Below are positions 1 through 8,412 of a DNA stretch of 64,000 bases, piece by piece. The stretch is from RUG563 sp045589355. Lineage in GTDB: Bacteria > Bacillota > Clostridia > Christensenellales > Aristaeellaceae. A program made the translations under genes and the position numbers. Location of the stretch: NCBI GenBank assembly GCA_045589355.1, contig JAZNOW010000013.1, positions 1 to 64,000 on the forward strand, read 5' to 3'. Within the stretch, counting starts at the first letter, position 1. Each line of letters opens with the position of its first letter. Below the pieces are notes generated by a model. That model did not search any database. It had not been told where the DNA came from and saw only the letters and a list, made by a program, of their open reading frames with translations.

Positions 1-1
1 G

Positions 2-340
2 CTCATTTCCCTGGCAGAAATCCAGCGGCGCATTTACCCCTGCGGCAAGATCGGCAGGCATTTGTTTGAAAACATGGTGGCCTACAATAACGGCCCCTTT
101 GCCGGCTGGACCGCCGGGGAAAGCTGGTCCCTGGGGGATAATCCGGCGGTGGGCATTGCCATGCATCCCGGCTGCGGCCGCTTCCGCATGCGCCCGGCCC
201 CCTTTGTGCAGGAAGATACCCTGTGCGCGGAAAAGGAGGGCGCCCCCCTGATCCGCATTTATGACGATGTGGACAGCCGCTTCATTCTGGAGGATATGAT
301 GTGCAAGCTGGAAATCCTCTATGGGGCCCCGCAGGCATGA
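2..340 (+). CDS. Nucleoside hydrolase-like protein, C-terminal part (partial)
   Basis: The frame is open from the window edge, so the start lies upstream. The visible 112 residues contain a WSLGDNPAVGIAM segment, a GCGRFRMRPAP segment and a terminal IRIYDDVDSRFILEDMMCKL stretch. Together these resemble the C-terminal third of inosine/uridine-preferring nucleoside hydrolases, where this part closes the fold and shapes the base pocket. The catalytic N-terminal aspartate cluster is outside the window, so the family call rests on resemblance only. The stop overlaps the next gene's start (ATGA at 337-340), so the two are translationally coupled. Confidence 0.5.
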   Translation, partial: LISLAEIQRRIYPCGKIGRHLFENMVAYNNGPFAGWTAGESWSLGDNPAVGIAMHPGCGRFRMRPAPFVQEDTLCAEKEGAPLIRIYDDVDSRFILEDMMCKLEILYGAPQA

Positions 341-1197
341 TCCGGTGTGTGAATGGCCTGCAGGAAGGGCTGGCGGTTTTTGATGAGGGCCGCTTTTGCC
401 GGGAAAAATGGGAAATGTATATTGACAGCATCCTGCCCGGCAGCAGGGACATGTTTCTGTCCGATATGCAGGCCTGCCTTGATGCCGGCTTTGGCTGGGA
501 AAAGGATTTCCTGCCTGTGCTCAGTGCGGTGCCCGGGCATCCGGGGCTGAAAGCGCTGGAGGAAAATTTCCGTCTGGTAACGCAAGGGCTGGAGGAAAAG
601 GTGCTGTCCTGTTTTGGCAGGAGCGTGGATGTGGAGATTGTGCTGTATCTGGGGCTGCTTGGCGGTGCCGGATGGGTGACAGAAGTGAACGGCCGGCTGC
701 ATGTACTGCTGGGGGCGGAAAAGATTCTGGAGCTTTCCTGGCAGGATGCGGACAGCATGCGGGGCCTGGTGTGGCACGAATTAGGCCATGTGTATCACGG
801 ACAGTGGGGAAAACTGAAACAGGCTGCGCCAAATGAGGAAAAGCGCTTTGTGTGGCAGCTGTTCACCGAAGGAATTGCCATGGTGTTTGAGCAGACACTG
901 GCCGGAAACGAGGACTATTTTCATCAGGACAGGCAGGGATGGAAAGCATGGTGCGACAGCCGTTTTCCCAAGATTCTGCGGGATTTTGCGGCGGATCTGC
1001 CGTTGATGACCCCGCAAAACCAGCGCTATTTCGGCGACTGGGCCAGCTATGAGGGCAAAGGCGATGTGGGGTACTATCTGGGATGTCGGTTTGTGCGGCA
1101 TCTGATGAAGGAAGAAGCATTTGACTATCTGATCGGCCGGGATCTGGAAAATATTTGGCAGCGATTTATGCAATGGACAGAAAAGGAGCGGGTATGA
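337..1197 (+). CDS. Putative zinc metallopeptidase (HExxH)
   Basis: 286 residues from the ATG at 337, which overlaps the stop of the preceding gene. A longer in-frame start at 301 is less likely because of this ATGA coupling. The protein has no signal peptide. Near residue 148 it carries WHELGHVYHG, a zinc-binding HExxH helix, and about 30 residues later FTEGIAMVFEQ, whose Glu is placed like the third ligand of gluzincins. This suggests a soluble zinc-dependent peptidase. The exact family is not recognised and no substrate can be read from the context. The next gene again starts in an ATGA overlap at 1194-1197. Confidence 0.6.
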   Translation: MIRCVNGLQEGLAVFDEGRFCREKWEMYIDSILPGSRDMFLSDMQACLDAGFGWEKDFLPVLSAVPGHPGLKALEENFRLVTQGLEEKVLSCFGRSVDVEIVLYLGLLGGAGWVTEVNGRLHVLLGAEKILELSWQDADSMRGLVWHELGHVYHGQWGKLKQAAPNEEKRFVWQLFTEGIAMVFEQTLAGNEDYFHQDRQGWKAWCDSRFPKILRDFAADLPLMTPQNQRYFGDWASYEGKGDVGYYLGCRFVRHLMKEEAFDYLIGRDLENIWQRFMQWTEKERV

Positions 1198-2234
1198 TGA
1201 AAAAAATGTTTTGGACGGTGCTGGCGGTTTTGATCCTTCTGGGGCTGTGCGCCGCAGCCGGTGCGGAGGAAATCCAGGTGGGCCAGCCCTTCAATGTGGA
1301 CATCTATCTGAACGAATATGTAAACGCCCGGGAGCTGCAGGTGAGCTGGCGGGAAGTGAAAATGGCGGAAAGCAGCGGCTTCCGTTTTTATGAAGGGGCC
1401 TACGCCACCACCGATGCCGGATATCAGGTGCAGGTGCGCAACGGGCAAACCTACCTGCTTTCCAACGGCGGTTTCCGCGCCGGTAAGCTGTGCACCTTCC
1501 ACATCACCCTGCAGGAAGCTCAGCAGGGCTTTGACAGCCTGCTTTTGCTGACCACCGTGAAAAACGGATATCAGACTGTCAGTGAAACCCCTGTCATGTA
1601 CAGCGTGAAGGCGGGCCCGGTTATGCCTCAGCTTGCGGTGGGCAGCCGCATCTATTTCGGTGCCTATGAGCAGGACAACAACAAAAATAACGGCAAGGAA
1701 CAATTGGTGTGGCGCGTGCTGGCGCTCAACGGCAATCAGGCCCTGGTGATCGCCGATCAGGTGATCGATCAGCGGGCTTACCATACGGCCCAGACTGCCG
1801 TCACCTGGGAAACCAGCCAGATGCGTCAGTGGCTCAACGGTGAATTTTACAACAATGCATTCACCCCCTACGAGCAGGGCAAGGTGGTGCAGGCGTTGGT
1901 GCCCGGTCATCAGAGCCCCTATTATAACACCGATTCTTCCCGGCTGAGTGTGGGCAACGATACCTGGGACAAGGTGTTCCTCCTCAGTGCACAGGAAGCC
2001 AATCAGTATTTTTCCAGCAATCAGGACCGTGTGGCATACCCCACCCAGTACCTGGTGGCCAAGGACAGGGCACTGGAAAGTGTTACCGAACCTGCGGACT
2101 GGCTGCTGCGCCAGCCCCACAAGCATCGCACCAACACGGCCTGTGTCAGCGTGAAGGGGGCCACCAGCAACGGCGTGAATGTGACCCACGCCCTCAGCGG
2201 TCTGCGGCCTGCCATGTGGCTGCAGCTGCCTTGA
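1194..2234 (+). CDS. Secreted DUF6273 domain protein
   Basis: 346 residues from the ATG at 1194, preceded by AAAGGAGCGG and overlapping the upstream stop. Residues 1-23 form a signal peptide (MMKKMFW, then a hydrophobic stretch ending CAAAGAEE). A beta-rich region of unknown role follows. From about residue 145 there is a DUF6273 domain, recognisable from IYFGAYEQD, LVWRVLAL, MRQWLNGEFYNNAF, VFLLSAQEANQYF and the closing GLRPAMWLQL. DUF6273 domains are common in exported proteins of gut Firmicutes and resemble sulfatase-modifying-factor or lectin folds. Their function is not established. The likely location is the cell surface or secreted. Confidence 0.8.
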   Translation: MMKKMFWTVLAVLILLGLCAAAGAEEIQVGQPFNVDIYLNEYVNARELQVSWREVKMAESSGFRFYEGAYATTDAGYQVQVRNGQTYLLSNGGFRAGKLCTFHITLQEAQQGFDSLLLLTTVKNGYQTVSETPVMYSVKAGPVMPQLAVGSRIYFGAYEQDNNKNNGKEQLVWRVLALNGNQALVIADQVIDQRAYHTAQTAVTWETSQMRQWLNGEFYNNAFTPYEQGKVVQALVPGHQSPYYNTDSSRLSVGNDTWDKVFLLSAQEANQYFSSNQDRVAYPTQYLVAKDRALESVTEPADWLLRQPHKHRTNTACVSVKGATSNGVNVTHALSGLRPAMWLQLP

Positions 2235-2249
2235 CGATGAGGAGAGGAC

Positions 2250-3011
2250 ATGAACAGAAGATACATTTTTGTACTGCTGGTGCTATGCCTTTTGACGGCG
2301 GTGCCGGCAGGGCTTGCCGCGGAAGAGAACATGGTGCCCATTGCCGGGGAGCCCCGGGTGTTCAGCTTTGAAAAGGGCATGGCGGACGGCTTTGGCTATG
2401 CTCACGGATGGACCAACGGCGGTGTGTTTAATGTGACCTGGTGGAAGGATCAGGTGATCAAGGAGGAGGGCTATATCCGCCTTGTGCTGGATCGGGATGC
2501 CCATCCCCGCGGTGCCATTCCCTATGCCAGTGCCGAGGTGCGCAGCCATAAGTTCTACGGCTATGGGCGGTATGAAGTGTCCATGAAAGCGGCCAGGGCC
2601 AAGGGTGTGGTGTCCTCCTTCTTTACCTACACCGGCCCCTCGGATCATAACCCCTGGGATGAAATCGATTTTGAATTTCTGGGCAAGGATACCACCCGGG
2701 TGCAGCTCAACTATTTTTGCAACGGGGTGGGTAACCATGAATACATGCACGATCTGGGCTTCGATGCGGCGGAGGATTTCCATCGCTATGCCTTTGAATG
2801 GCGGCCCGACCGGATCGATTGGTTTGTGGATGGGGAGAGGGTGCATACCGTGTATGACAGCATCCCTTCCACCCCCAGCAAAATCATGGTGAACCTGTGG
2901 TGCAGCACCGGCGCCGATCATTGGACCGGCCCCTTCGATCCTTCCGTGCTGCCCCTCTCCGCTTGCTATGAATGGATCTCCTTTACCCCGCTTGAAGCGG
3001 CACAGCCCTGA
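2250..3011 (+). CDS. GH16 beta-glucanase (licheninase-like), secreted
   Basis: 253 residues, with a signal peptide at about 1-23 and RBS AGGAGAGGAC just upstream. It is a family 16 glycoside hydrolase. The catalytic signature WDEIDFEFLG is intact, with E138 (nucleophile), D140 and E142 (acid/base). The flanking strands YGRYEVSMKAA and FHRYAFEWRPDRIDWFVDG are typical of bacterial beta-1,3-1,4-glucanases. The length matches single-domain lichenases and there is no carbohydrate-binding module. It probably hydrolyses mixed-linkage beta-glucan of cereal cell walls outside the cell. It is last in the plus-strand run and is followed by the gene-free repeat region. Confidence 0.93.
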   Translation: MNRRYIFVLLVLCLLTAVPAGLAAEENMVPIAGEPRVFSFEKGMADGFGYAHGWTNGGVFNVTWWKDQVIKEEGYIRLVLDRDAHPRGAIPYASAEVRSHKFYGYGRYEVSMKAARAKGVVSSFFTYTGPSDHNPWDEIDFEFLGKDTTRVQLNYFCNGVGNHEYMHDLGFDAAEDFHRYAFEWRPDRIDWFVDGERVHTVYDSIPSTPSKIMVNLWCSTGADHWTGPFDPSVLPLSACYEWISFTPLEAAQP

Positions 3012-3284
3012 GCCGGAGGAACCATGCGGGGCTTCGCCCCTGCACCAGGGCAGTGCCCTGGCCCCAGCAGGGACATTGTCCCTGCACCCATTCTCCGGAA
3101 GTAACAATCAGTATCTTTCATACGGTTTCCCGGTGTTGCGTGGGGAACCATGCGGGGTTTCACCCCTGCACCCCACCAGGGGCATTGCCCCCGGACCCAA
3201 TTCCGGAACTGGCATTCTGTATGTTGCAAGCAATGTCCCGGTGAAAGAAAGTAACATGCACACATACTTTTGCAGAGAACGAAT

Positions 3285-3560
3285 GTGTTTTTGCGAATTG
3301 GGTGCGCCACAGCTACACGCGGAAACCCCTTCGCTGATAAGGATGGTCGTTTTGCGAGCTGGCTGCGGCACTGCCGCCACGCAGAATTCCCTTTGCAAAG
3401 GAAGATTGCATTTTTGCGAATTGGGTGCGGCACTGCTACACGCAGAAACCCCTATGCAGAGAAAGATTGTGCGTTTGCGAGATGGATGCCCGCACTGCGG
3501 GCCACGCAGAAACCCCTTTGCAAAGGAAGATTGCATTTTTGCGAATTGGGTGCCCGCACT
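3285..3560 (+). repeat. Tandem repeat, period 61-64 bp, about 4.5 units
   Basis: The core TTTGCGA recurs at 3290, 3351, 3413, 3474 and 3538. Each is followed by a TGGGTGCGGCACTGC-like stretch, ACGCAGAAACCCC and TTGCAAAGGAAGATTG. Units are degenerate rather than identical and there are no unique spacers, which excludes a CRISPR array. A single diverged unit is found in the second composite repeat on the minus strand near 12850. Confidence 0.8.
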
Positions 3561-3631
3561 GCGGGCCACGGGCTGGGCGGTGTGAAACACCGCCGCTCGG
3601 GTGCTGGGCATCCGGGGGGAACGATAAAAAG

Positions 3632-3671
3632 GAGGCGGCGAGAGAATAAATTCTCACAGCCTCTCTTTTTT
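3632..3671 (+). terminator. Rho-independent terminator within composite repeat 1
   Basis: An AGGC..GAGAGAAT stem pairs with ATTCTC..GCCT and is followed by a run of seven T. An A-run precedes the stem on the other side, so it could serve both convergent neighbours. The same hairpin recurs inverted at 12712-12757 with sequence changes that keep pairing. Confidence 0.75.
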
Positions 3672-3828
3672 TCGTTTTCATAGCGCCCGTGGGCTCTCTT
3701 TCCGTTTCCCCAAGCACCATGCGGAAAGAAGTTTGAGCGTTCAGTCTTCCGTGTCGCAGATTGGGTGCAGGGCCGATGGCCCTGCTGCCGGGGGTACGGG
3801 GGCTGCATAAGCCCCTGCTCCCGTTCTC

Positions 3829-4704
3829 TCAGTATTTCCTATACCAGCTGGGGATAACGGTGCTCATGCCGTTGTACCAGGTGAGAATATCCCGTGCCTG
3901 CTTTAGCATCACGGCAATTTCCCCTTCGCCAAAGGGGATAGCCCAGGGCAGGCTGCCCAGGCTGTTGCTGGAAACATACAGGGCCAGTGTTTCCCAGAAA
4001 TGCAGGGGCACATTCCCTTCGAAATAGCCATCCACCATGCCGGCGGCGAAGGCAGGGGCTTTCTGGCCGCACCACACGATGCGGTTAAATTCCTCCCAGG
4101 GGTCGCCGAAATCGAAGCGGTTGAAATCGATGATGACCAGCTGGCCGTGGGTATCGATCATCATGTTGCCGATGTGGAAATCCCCGTGCTGAAAGGAGAG
4201 GGGACGGTTTTTCAGAAGATGCCGATGGGTGTTCAGATAATCAATGAATACCTGTCCGCCCTCATATTTCAGGGGACAATCGGCATACATCTGAATCATC
4301 CGGTCGATTTTCGCATTGAAGCGCCCTTCCCATTCGGGCACCCATTCCGGCGCAGGAATGGTGTGGATTTTCTGCAGGTATTCTCCGGCCTGATAACCGT
4401 ATGCATATTGTTTGCTTTCAGGCAATGCGCGCATCGCATCTTCGGCATCCATGCCTTCCACCCAGCTGTGAATGGTGTTTACTTCCCTGTCCGTTACCTC
4501 CAGGTGCAGTGCCCGGCACATGGGGATGCCGGTTTTTTCCACCTGCTGCATCCAGAAAAACTCGGCTTTCTTTTGCTCAGCCATGGAAGACGGAGCCACT
4601 CGCAGCAGGTATTTCCGGCCCCTTTCATCGGTGATGCAGTATTTTTCATCGCCGGACCAGCCTTTGTCAATTTTTACTTTTGTCTTGATGGAGAGTGGCA
4701 GCAT
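3829..4704 (-). CDS. Aminoglycoside phosphotransferase-family kinase
   Basis: 291 residues, RBS AGGAGG before the ATG at 4704. The APH/choline-kinase fold is indicated by HGDFHIGN (173-180, catalytic Asp and metal-binding Asn) and IIDFNRFDFGDP (191-202, the DFG-like metal-binding Asp). The N-lobe carries KYLLRV with the ATP-contacting Lys. Family members phosphorylate aminoglycosides, macrolides or small metabolites, and the true substrate cannot be told from sequence. It is last in a minus-strand run after the ABC exporter at 4716-6494 with an 11-bp gap, so co-transcription is likely. That is compatible with a drug-resistance or detoxification role, but unproven. Confidence 0.85.
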   Translation of the reverse strand: MLPLSIKTKVKIDKGWSGDEKYCITDERGRKYLLRVAPSSMAEQKKAEFFWMQQVEKTGIPMCRALHLEVTDREVNTIHSWVEGMDAEDAMRALPESKQYAYGYQAGEYLQKIHTIPAPEWVPEWEGRFNAKIDRMIQMYADCPLKYEGGQVFIDYLNTHRHLLKNRPLSFQHGDFHIGNMMIDTHGQLVIIDFNRFDFGDPWEEFNRIVWCGQKAPAFAAGMVDGYFEGNVPLHFWETLALYVSSNSLGSLPWAIPFGEGEIAVMLKQARDILTWYNGMSTVIPSWYRKY

Positions 4705-4715
4705 GGTGCCTCCTG

Positions 4716-6494
4716 TTATTCATTCCGGTCGGTGGTGTACATGCTGTACATGTGGCTGTACATACCGCCCTTGTCCATCAGCTGCTGATGGGTGCCGGTT
4801 TCCTCCACACCCTTTTCCGTCAGCACCCAGATCACGTCCGCATTGCGGATGGTGGTGAGGCGGTGGGCGATGGTGAAGGTGGTGCGGCCCTTGGCCAGCT
4901 TCTCCAGGGAACGCTGCACCAGCAGTTCGCTTTCGTTATCCAGGGCGGAGGTGGCTTCGTCCAGGATCAGGATGGGCGGGTTTTTCAGGAACACCCGGGC
5001 GATGGACAGCCGCTGCTTTTGCCCGCCGGACAGCTTCACGCCTCTTTCGCCGATGTAGGTGTCGTAGCCGTTGGGCAATTTCATGATGAAATCATGGGCG
5101 CCGGCCTGCTTGGCGGCGGTGATGATGTCTTCTTCCGTGGCGCCGGGCTTGCCGTAGGCAATGTTATCTTTTACGGTGCCGGAGAACAGGTACACCTCCT
5201 GCTGTACCATGCCGATGGCGCTGCGCAGGGAATGGAGGGTGAACTGCTTGATATCCTGCCCGTCAATGAGGATGCGGCCTTCCGTCACGTCATAAAACCG
5301 GGGGATCAGGTTGCACAGGGTGGTTTTGCCGCTGCCGGAGGGGCCCACCACGGCCACGTTCTGGCCGGGCATTACGTGCATGTTCAAGTTTTCCAGCACT
5401 TCGTGCTCCGTATCATCGGAGTAGTGGAAGCCCACATGATCGAAGGTCACTTCCCCCTGCACCTGGCCCAGTTCCTTGGCGTTGGGCAGGTTCTGAATTT
5501 CGATGGGGGCATCCATCACTTCGCAGAAGCGTTCAATGCCCGTCATGCCGTTCTGGAACTGCTCGGTAAATTCCACAATGCGGCGGATGGAGGTAAGCAG
5601 GGTGTTGATGTAGAGAAGATAGGCCACATAGCTGCCCACGTCAATTTTCCCTGCGGACAAAAACAGGGCGCCCGCCACCACGACCACAATGTACATCAGC
5701 CCGTCAAAAAAGCGGGTCACGGTGTGGAAGCCGCTCATGTAGCGGTAGCGCAGCTTTTTCAGCCGGAAAAATTCCAGGTTGCCTTTGCCGAACTTTTCTT
5801 CTTCAATGCCTTCGTTGGCAAAGCTTTTCACCACCCGCACACCCAGCAGGCTGTCTTCCACCTGGGCATTCACTTCGCCCAGCTGATGCCGGCTTTCCTT
5901 GAAGGCGGCCCGCATTTTTTTGCTGTAATAGCTGGTGCCGATCAGCATGAAGGGCAGAATGGCGAAGATGAGCAGGGTCAGCCACACATTGGTGGTACAC
6001 AGGATGATGAAGGAGGCCACGATCTTCACCACGGCGATCAGCACTTCTTCAGGGAAGTGGTGGGAAAACTCCGTGATGTCAAACAGGTCGGAGGTGATGC
6101 GGCTCATGATCTGGCCGATTTTGGTGTTGTTGTAATAGGAGAAGGACAACTGCTGCAAATGGCCGAACAGGTCGGTGCGCATATCCGTTTCCAGCTTGGT
6201 GCCGGTCACATGGCCCCAGTACTGCATGAAATAATTGGCAGCGGTGTCAATCACGCGAAGCAAAAGGTAAATGCCGCCCAGCTTCAGCACCCATTCGGTG
6301 GTGATCTTGGTGAAATCCTCCACCGCCTGGTTGGTGATCAGCTTGATGATCTGGGGAAAGATCACTTCGCACAGGGTGGTGAGCAGGGCGCAGAAAAGGT
6401 CAAAGGCCATTTCCTTTTTGTACTTGCTGTAATAGGGCAGAAAACGCTTGAACAAAACGGAGGTTTTCATCTGCCGTCCGGCTTTTTCGCTCAT
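4716..6494 (-). CDS. ABC exporter, fused permease and ATPase (half-transporter)
   Basis: 592 residues, RBS AAAGGAAG. The N-terminal ABC transmembrane type-1 domain (about 30-330, six predicted helices) is followed by the nucleotide-binding domain: Walker A GPSGSGKTT (about 383-391), signature LSGGQKQR (about 486-493), Walker B ILILDEATSALD and the H-loop AHRLTT. This is the MsbA/BmrA/LmrA arrangement of exporters acting as homo- or heterodimers. Substrate is unknown; multidrug or lipid export is typical. A second exporter of the same design lies at 56714-58543. It sits between tsaD and the phosphotransferase gene. Confidence 0.93.
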   Translation of the reverse strand: MSEKAGRQMKTSVLFKRFLPYYSKYKKEMAFDLFCALLTTLCEVIFPQIIKLITNQAVEDFTKITTEWVLKLGGIYLLLRVIDTAANYFMQYWGHVTGTKLETDMRTDLFGHLQQLSFSYYNNTKIGQIMSRITSDLFDITEFSHHFPEEVLIAVVKIVASFIILCTTNVWLTLLIFAILPFMLIGTSYYSKKMRAAFKESRHQLGEVNAQVEDSLLGVRVVKSFANEGIEEEKFGKGNLEFFRLKKLRYRYMSGFHTVTRFFDGLMYIVVVVAGALFLSAGKIDVGSYVAYLLYINTLLTSIRRIVEFTEQFQNGMTGIERFCEVMDAPIEIQNLPNAKELGQVQGEVTFDHVGFHYSDDTEHEVLENLNMHVMPGQNVAVVGPSGSGKTTLCNLIPRFYDVTEGRILIDGQDIKQFTLHSLRSAIGMVQQEVYLFSGTVKDNIAYGKPGATEEDIITAAKQAGAHDFIMKLPNGYDTYIGERGVKLSGGQKQRLSIARVFLKNPPILILDEATSALDNESELLVQRSLEKLAKGRTTFTIAHRLTTIRNADVIWVLTEKGVEETGTHQQLMDKGGMYSHMYSMYTTDRNE

Positions 6495-6512
6495 AGGACT
6501 TCCTTTCGTATC

Positions 6513-7568
6513 TTACAGCCTGAGGGCAGGCTTGGCGTTGAGGGAAAGATCGGCCATCTCGCCGTTTTTCAGGCGGAAGTAGGCCGCCGAGCCGATCATG
6601 GCGGCGTTATCCCCGCACAGGGAAAGCTTTGGCATATACAGGGGAATGCCCATCTTGTCGCACCGGGCCTGCATATCCCGCCGCAGCAGGCTGTTGGCGG
6701 ATACACCGCCGGCCAGCACCATGCAATCAAGCTGCAAATCTTTGGCAGCCTGCATGGCCTTGTCTGCCAGCATGTCCACCACCGCCTTGCGGAAGGACGC
6801 GGCCAGGTCGGCGTCGGAAAATTCCATTCCCTTTTGCCGCATGTTGTGTACGGCGTTGATAAAGGCGGTTTTCAGCCCGGAGAAGGAATAGTCATACTTG
6901 CCTTCGGTGTGGGGCCGGGGCAGCTTCAGGGCCTGGTCGTTCCCTTCCTCTGCCAGCTTGTCCAGCAAAGGGCCGCCGGGGTAGGGGATGTTCAGCACAC
7001 GGGCGGCTTTATCAAAGGCTTCGCCGGCGGCGTCGTCCTGGGTGCAGCCGATGATGCGGTACTTGCCGTAGTCCTCCACCTGGAACAGGTGGCTGTGCCC
7101 GCCGCTGACCACAAGGCACGCAAAAGGGGGCTTGAGGGTTTCGTGGGTGAGGAAATTGGCGCAGATGTGGCCCTCAATGTGGTTGACCGGGATCAGCGGC
7201 TTGTGGGCGGCAAAGGCCAGCGCCTTGGCGCAGCTGACGCCAATCAGCAGCGCCCCCACCAGCCCGGGGCCGTAGGTGCAGGCAATGGCATCCACTTCTT
7301 CCAGCGTCATATTTGCCTGCTTCAGCGCCTCATCCACCATCCGGTTCACCTTTTCCACATGGGCCCGGCTGGCAATTTCCGGCACCACGCCGCCGTAGAG
7401 GGCGTGCATGTCGATCTGGGAAAACACCACGCTGGAGATGATCTTCCTTCCGTCCTCCACAATGGCGGCGGCGGTTTCGTCGCAGCTGGTTTCGATGGCC
7501 AGAATGCGGATATGCTCTTTTTCCTTCAGCGCTTCCAGCTGCTTTTTGCTTTCTTCCAGATATGTCAT
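6513..7568 (-). CDS. tsaD: tRNA N6-adenosine threonylcarbamoyltransferase TsaD
   Basis: 351 residues. The ATG at 7568 overlaps the stop of DUF1461 (ATGA). A longer in-frame extension to 7745 runs through that gene and is rejected. The ASKHA-fold family is clear from ILAIETSCDETAAA, the metal-binding NHIEGH motif (about 127-132), VVSGGHSHLF, YDYSFSGLKTA and CGDNAAMIG. Length is usual for TsaD. The enzyme transfers the threonylcarbamoyl group from TC-AMP to A37 of ANN-decoding tRNAs, together with TsaB and TsaE. Those partners are not in the window. Confidence 0.97.
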   Translation of the reverse strand: MTYLEESKKQLEALKEKEHIRILAIETSCDETAAAIVEDGRKIISSVVFSQIDMHALYGGVVPEIASRAHVEKVNRMVDEALKQANMTLEEVDAIACTYGPGLVGALLIGVSCAKALAFAAHKPLIPVNHIEGHICANFLTHETLKPPFACLVVSGGHSHLFQVEDYGKYRIIGCTQDDAAGEAFDKAARVLNIPYPGGPLLDKLAEEGNDQALKLPRPHTEGKYDYSFSGLKTAFINAVHNMRQKGMEFSDADLAASFRKAVVDMLADKAMQAAKDLQLDCMVLAGGVSANSLLRRDMQARCDKMGIPLYMPKLSLCGDNAAMIGSAAYFRLKNGEMADLSLNAKPALRL

Positions 7569-8278
7569 TTCGTTTCTTGCGTCCCTTCTGTTTCTTTTCT
7601 GCACACTTTCAGCCAGGCAATGATCAGGCACAGCATGATGCCGAAAATGGGCAGCATGGCCTTGAGCATTTCCCCGCCGTACCAGACAAAAAAAGGCTGA
7701 GGCATCATAGCGATCATCAAATCCGTCCGGGGGTCCATCAGCCACAGGTCATTGGCAAAGGCCAGACGGTGGAAGGTGAGGAACAGGCTGTCAAAATCGC
7801 AAAGCGCCCAGATGCCGATGCCGGTAGCCAGGGTGAACAGAATGCCGCTGGCCCAGGCAAAGCCCTGCCAGATGTCTTTCATCAGGCGGTCGCTTTCCTT
7901 CTTTTTTGACAGCACCCATGCCACGGCAATGGCGCCAAGGGCCAGCCCGCCGCCAATCCAGCGCATGGCTTTCAGGCACGTCACAATACCTTTCACGTCG
8001 GCCAGGTGCAGCATTTCATCGTCCGAAAACAGGCATTTTGTTTCATCCCGGGGGTCGGGCACGGTGCTTTTTTGCCCATCCAGGTACCGGGAAATGGAAA
8101 GGGCGGTTTTGCCATACAGGGTGGGGGAAAAATCAAACTGCTTTGTGTCGGCATACTGCAAAAAGCCCTGCTCCATCAGGGCGCTGTTGGTGACGCACCC
8201 GGCGGCAATGGAGCACAAGAGGGCCAAAAGGCTTACAATGCCCAGCAACACAAATCCGATCTTTTTCAGTGCTTTCAT
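7565..8278 (-). CDS. DUF1461 (TIGR01906-type) integral membrane protein
   Basis: 237 residues from the ATG at 8278 (RBS AAAGGACG). An upstream in-frame extension to 8410 has no ribosome site and crosses the prfB hairpin. The protein has an N-terminal membrane helix (about 5-28), a periplasm-like loop with FDFSPTLYGKTALSISRYLDG, and further helices near 105-125, 147-170 and 205-230. The pattern matches DUF1461 membrane proteins of Firmicutes, whose function is unknown. Overlap with tsaD shows translational coupling. Confidence 0.8.
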   Translation of the reverse strand: MKALKKIGFVLLGIVSLLALLCSIAAGCVTNSALMEQGFLQYADTKQFDFSPTLYGKTALSISRYLDGQKSTVPDPRDETKCLFSDDEMLHLADVKGIVTCLKAMRWIGGGLALGAIAVAWVLSKKKESDRLMKDIWQGFAWASGILFTLATGIGIWALCDFDSLFLTFHRLAFANDLWLMDPRTDLMIAMMPQPFFVWYGGEMLKAMLPIFGIMLCLIIAWLKVCRKETEGTQETK

Positions 8279-8354
8279 AAATCGTCCTTTGCTGTTTACA
8301 AGCGAAACACAGGCGGTGAACATGAGGAAAAAATCCGGTTTTCTTGAGGAGGGC

Positions 8355-8397
8355 ACGGGAGGGGTGTTCTTTGACCTGCAAAGAACATCCCTCCCGT
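8355..8397 (-). terminator. Long hairpin downstream of prfB
   Basis: A 19-bp near-perfect stem (8355-8373 with 8379-8397, one mismatch) and a 5-nt loop, 15 bp past the prfB stop. No T-run follows on the minus strand, so it may act as an mRNA 3' end stabiliser rather than a classical terminator. Confidence 0.6.
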
Positions 8398-8412
8398 AAT
8401 AAATCCCCAAAC

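Larger units (their letters stand above)
3012..3828 (+). repeat. Composite non-coding repeat, copy 1
   Basis: About 800 bp between two convergent genes with no credible ORF. Modules in order: two blocks of short hairpins each starting ACCATGCGGGG (3022-3105 and 3148-3215); a tandem array (3285-3560); a GC-rich stem block (3545-3610); an intrinsic-terminator hairpin (3632-3671) followed by CGTTTTCATAGCGCCCGTGGG; and a last block of hairpins (3765-3825). The reverse complement of 12500-13296 carries the same kinds of modules in the same order with substitutions, so this is one of two inverted copies of a dispersed element. Confidence 0.75.

Noticed and set aside
3285..3560. CRISPR-like regular spacing
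   Set aside because: The whole unit is repeated with drift; there are no distinct spacers between conserved repeats and no cas genes.
2968..3683. Several overlapping ORFs of 60-200 codons within the composite repeat
   Set aside because: They arise from tandem repetition without stops, have no ribosome sites and occur in several frames at once.
4695..7700. A 1001-codon plus-strand open frame
   Set aside because: It lies antisense to the ABC exporter and tsaD. Its translation is rich in His, Gly and Val, typical of the complement of GC-rich genes, with no domain or ribosome site.
6513..7745. Longer TsaD start at 7745
   Set aside because: The extension reads through the upstream DUF1461 gene and lacks family similarity; the ATGA overlap at 7565-7568 marks the start.
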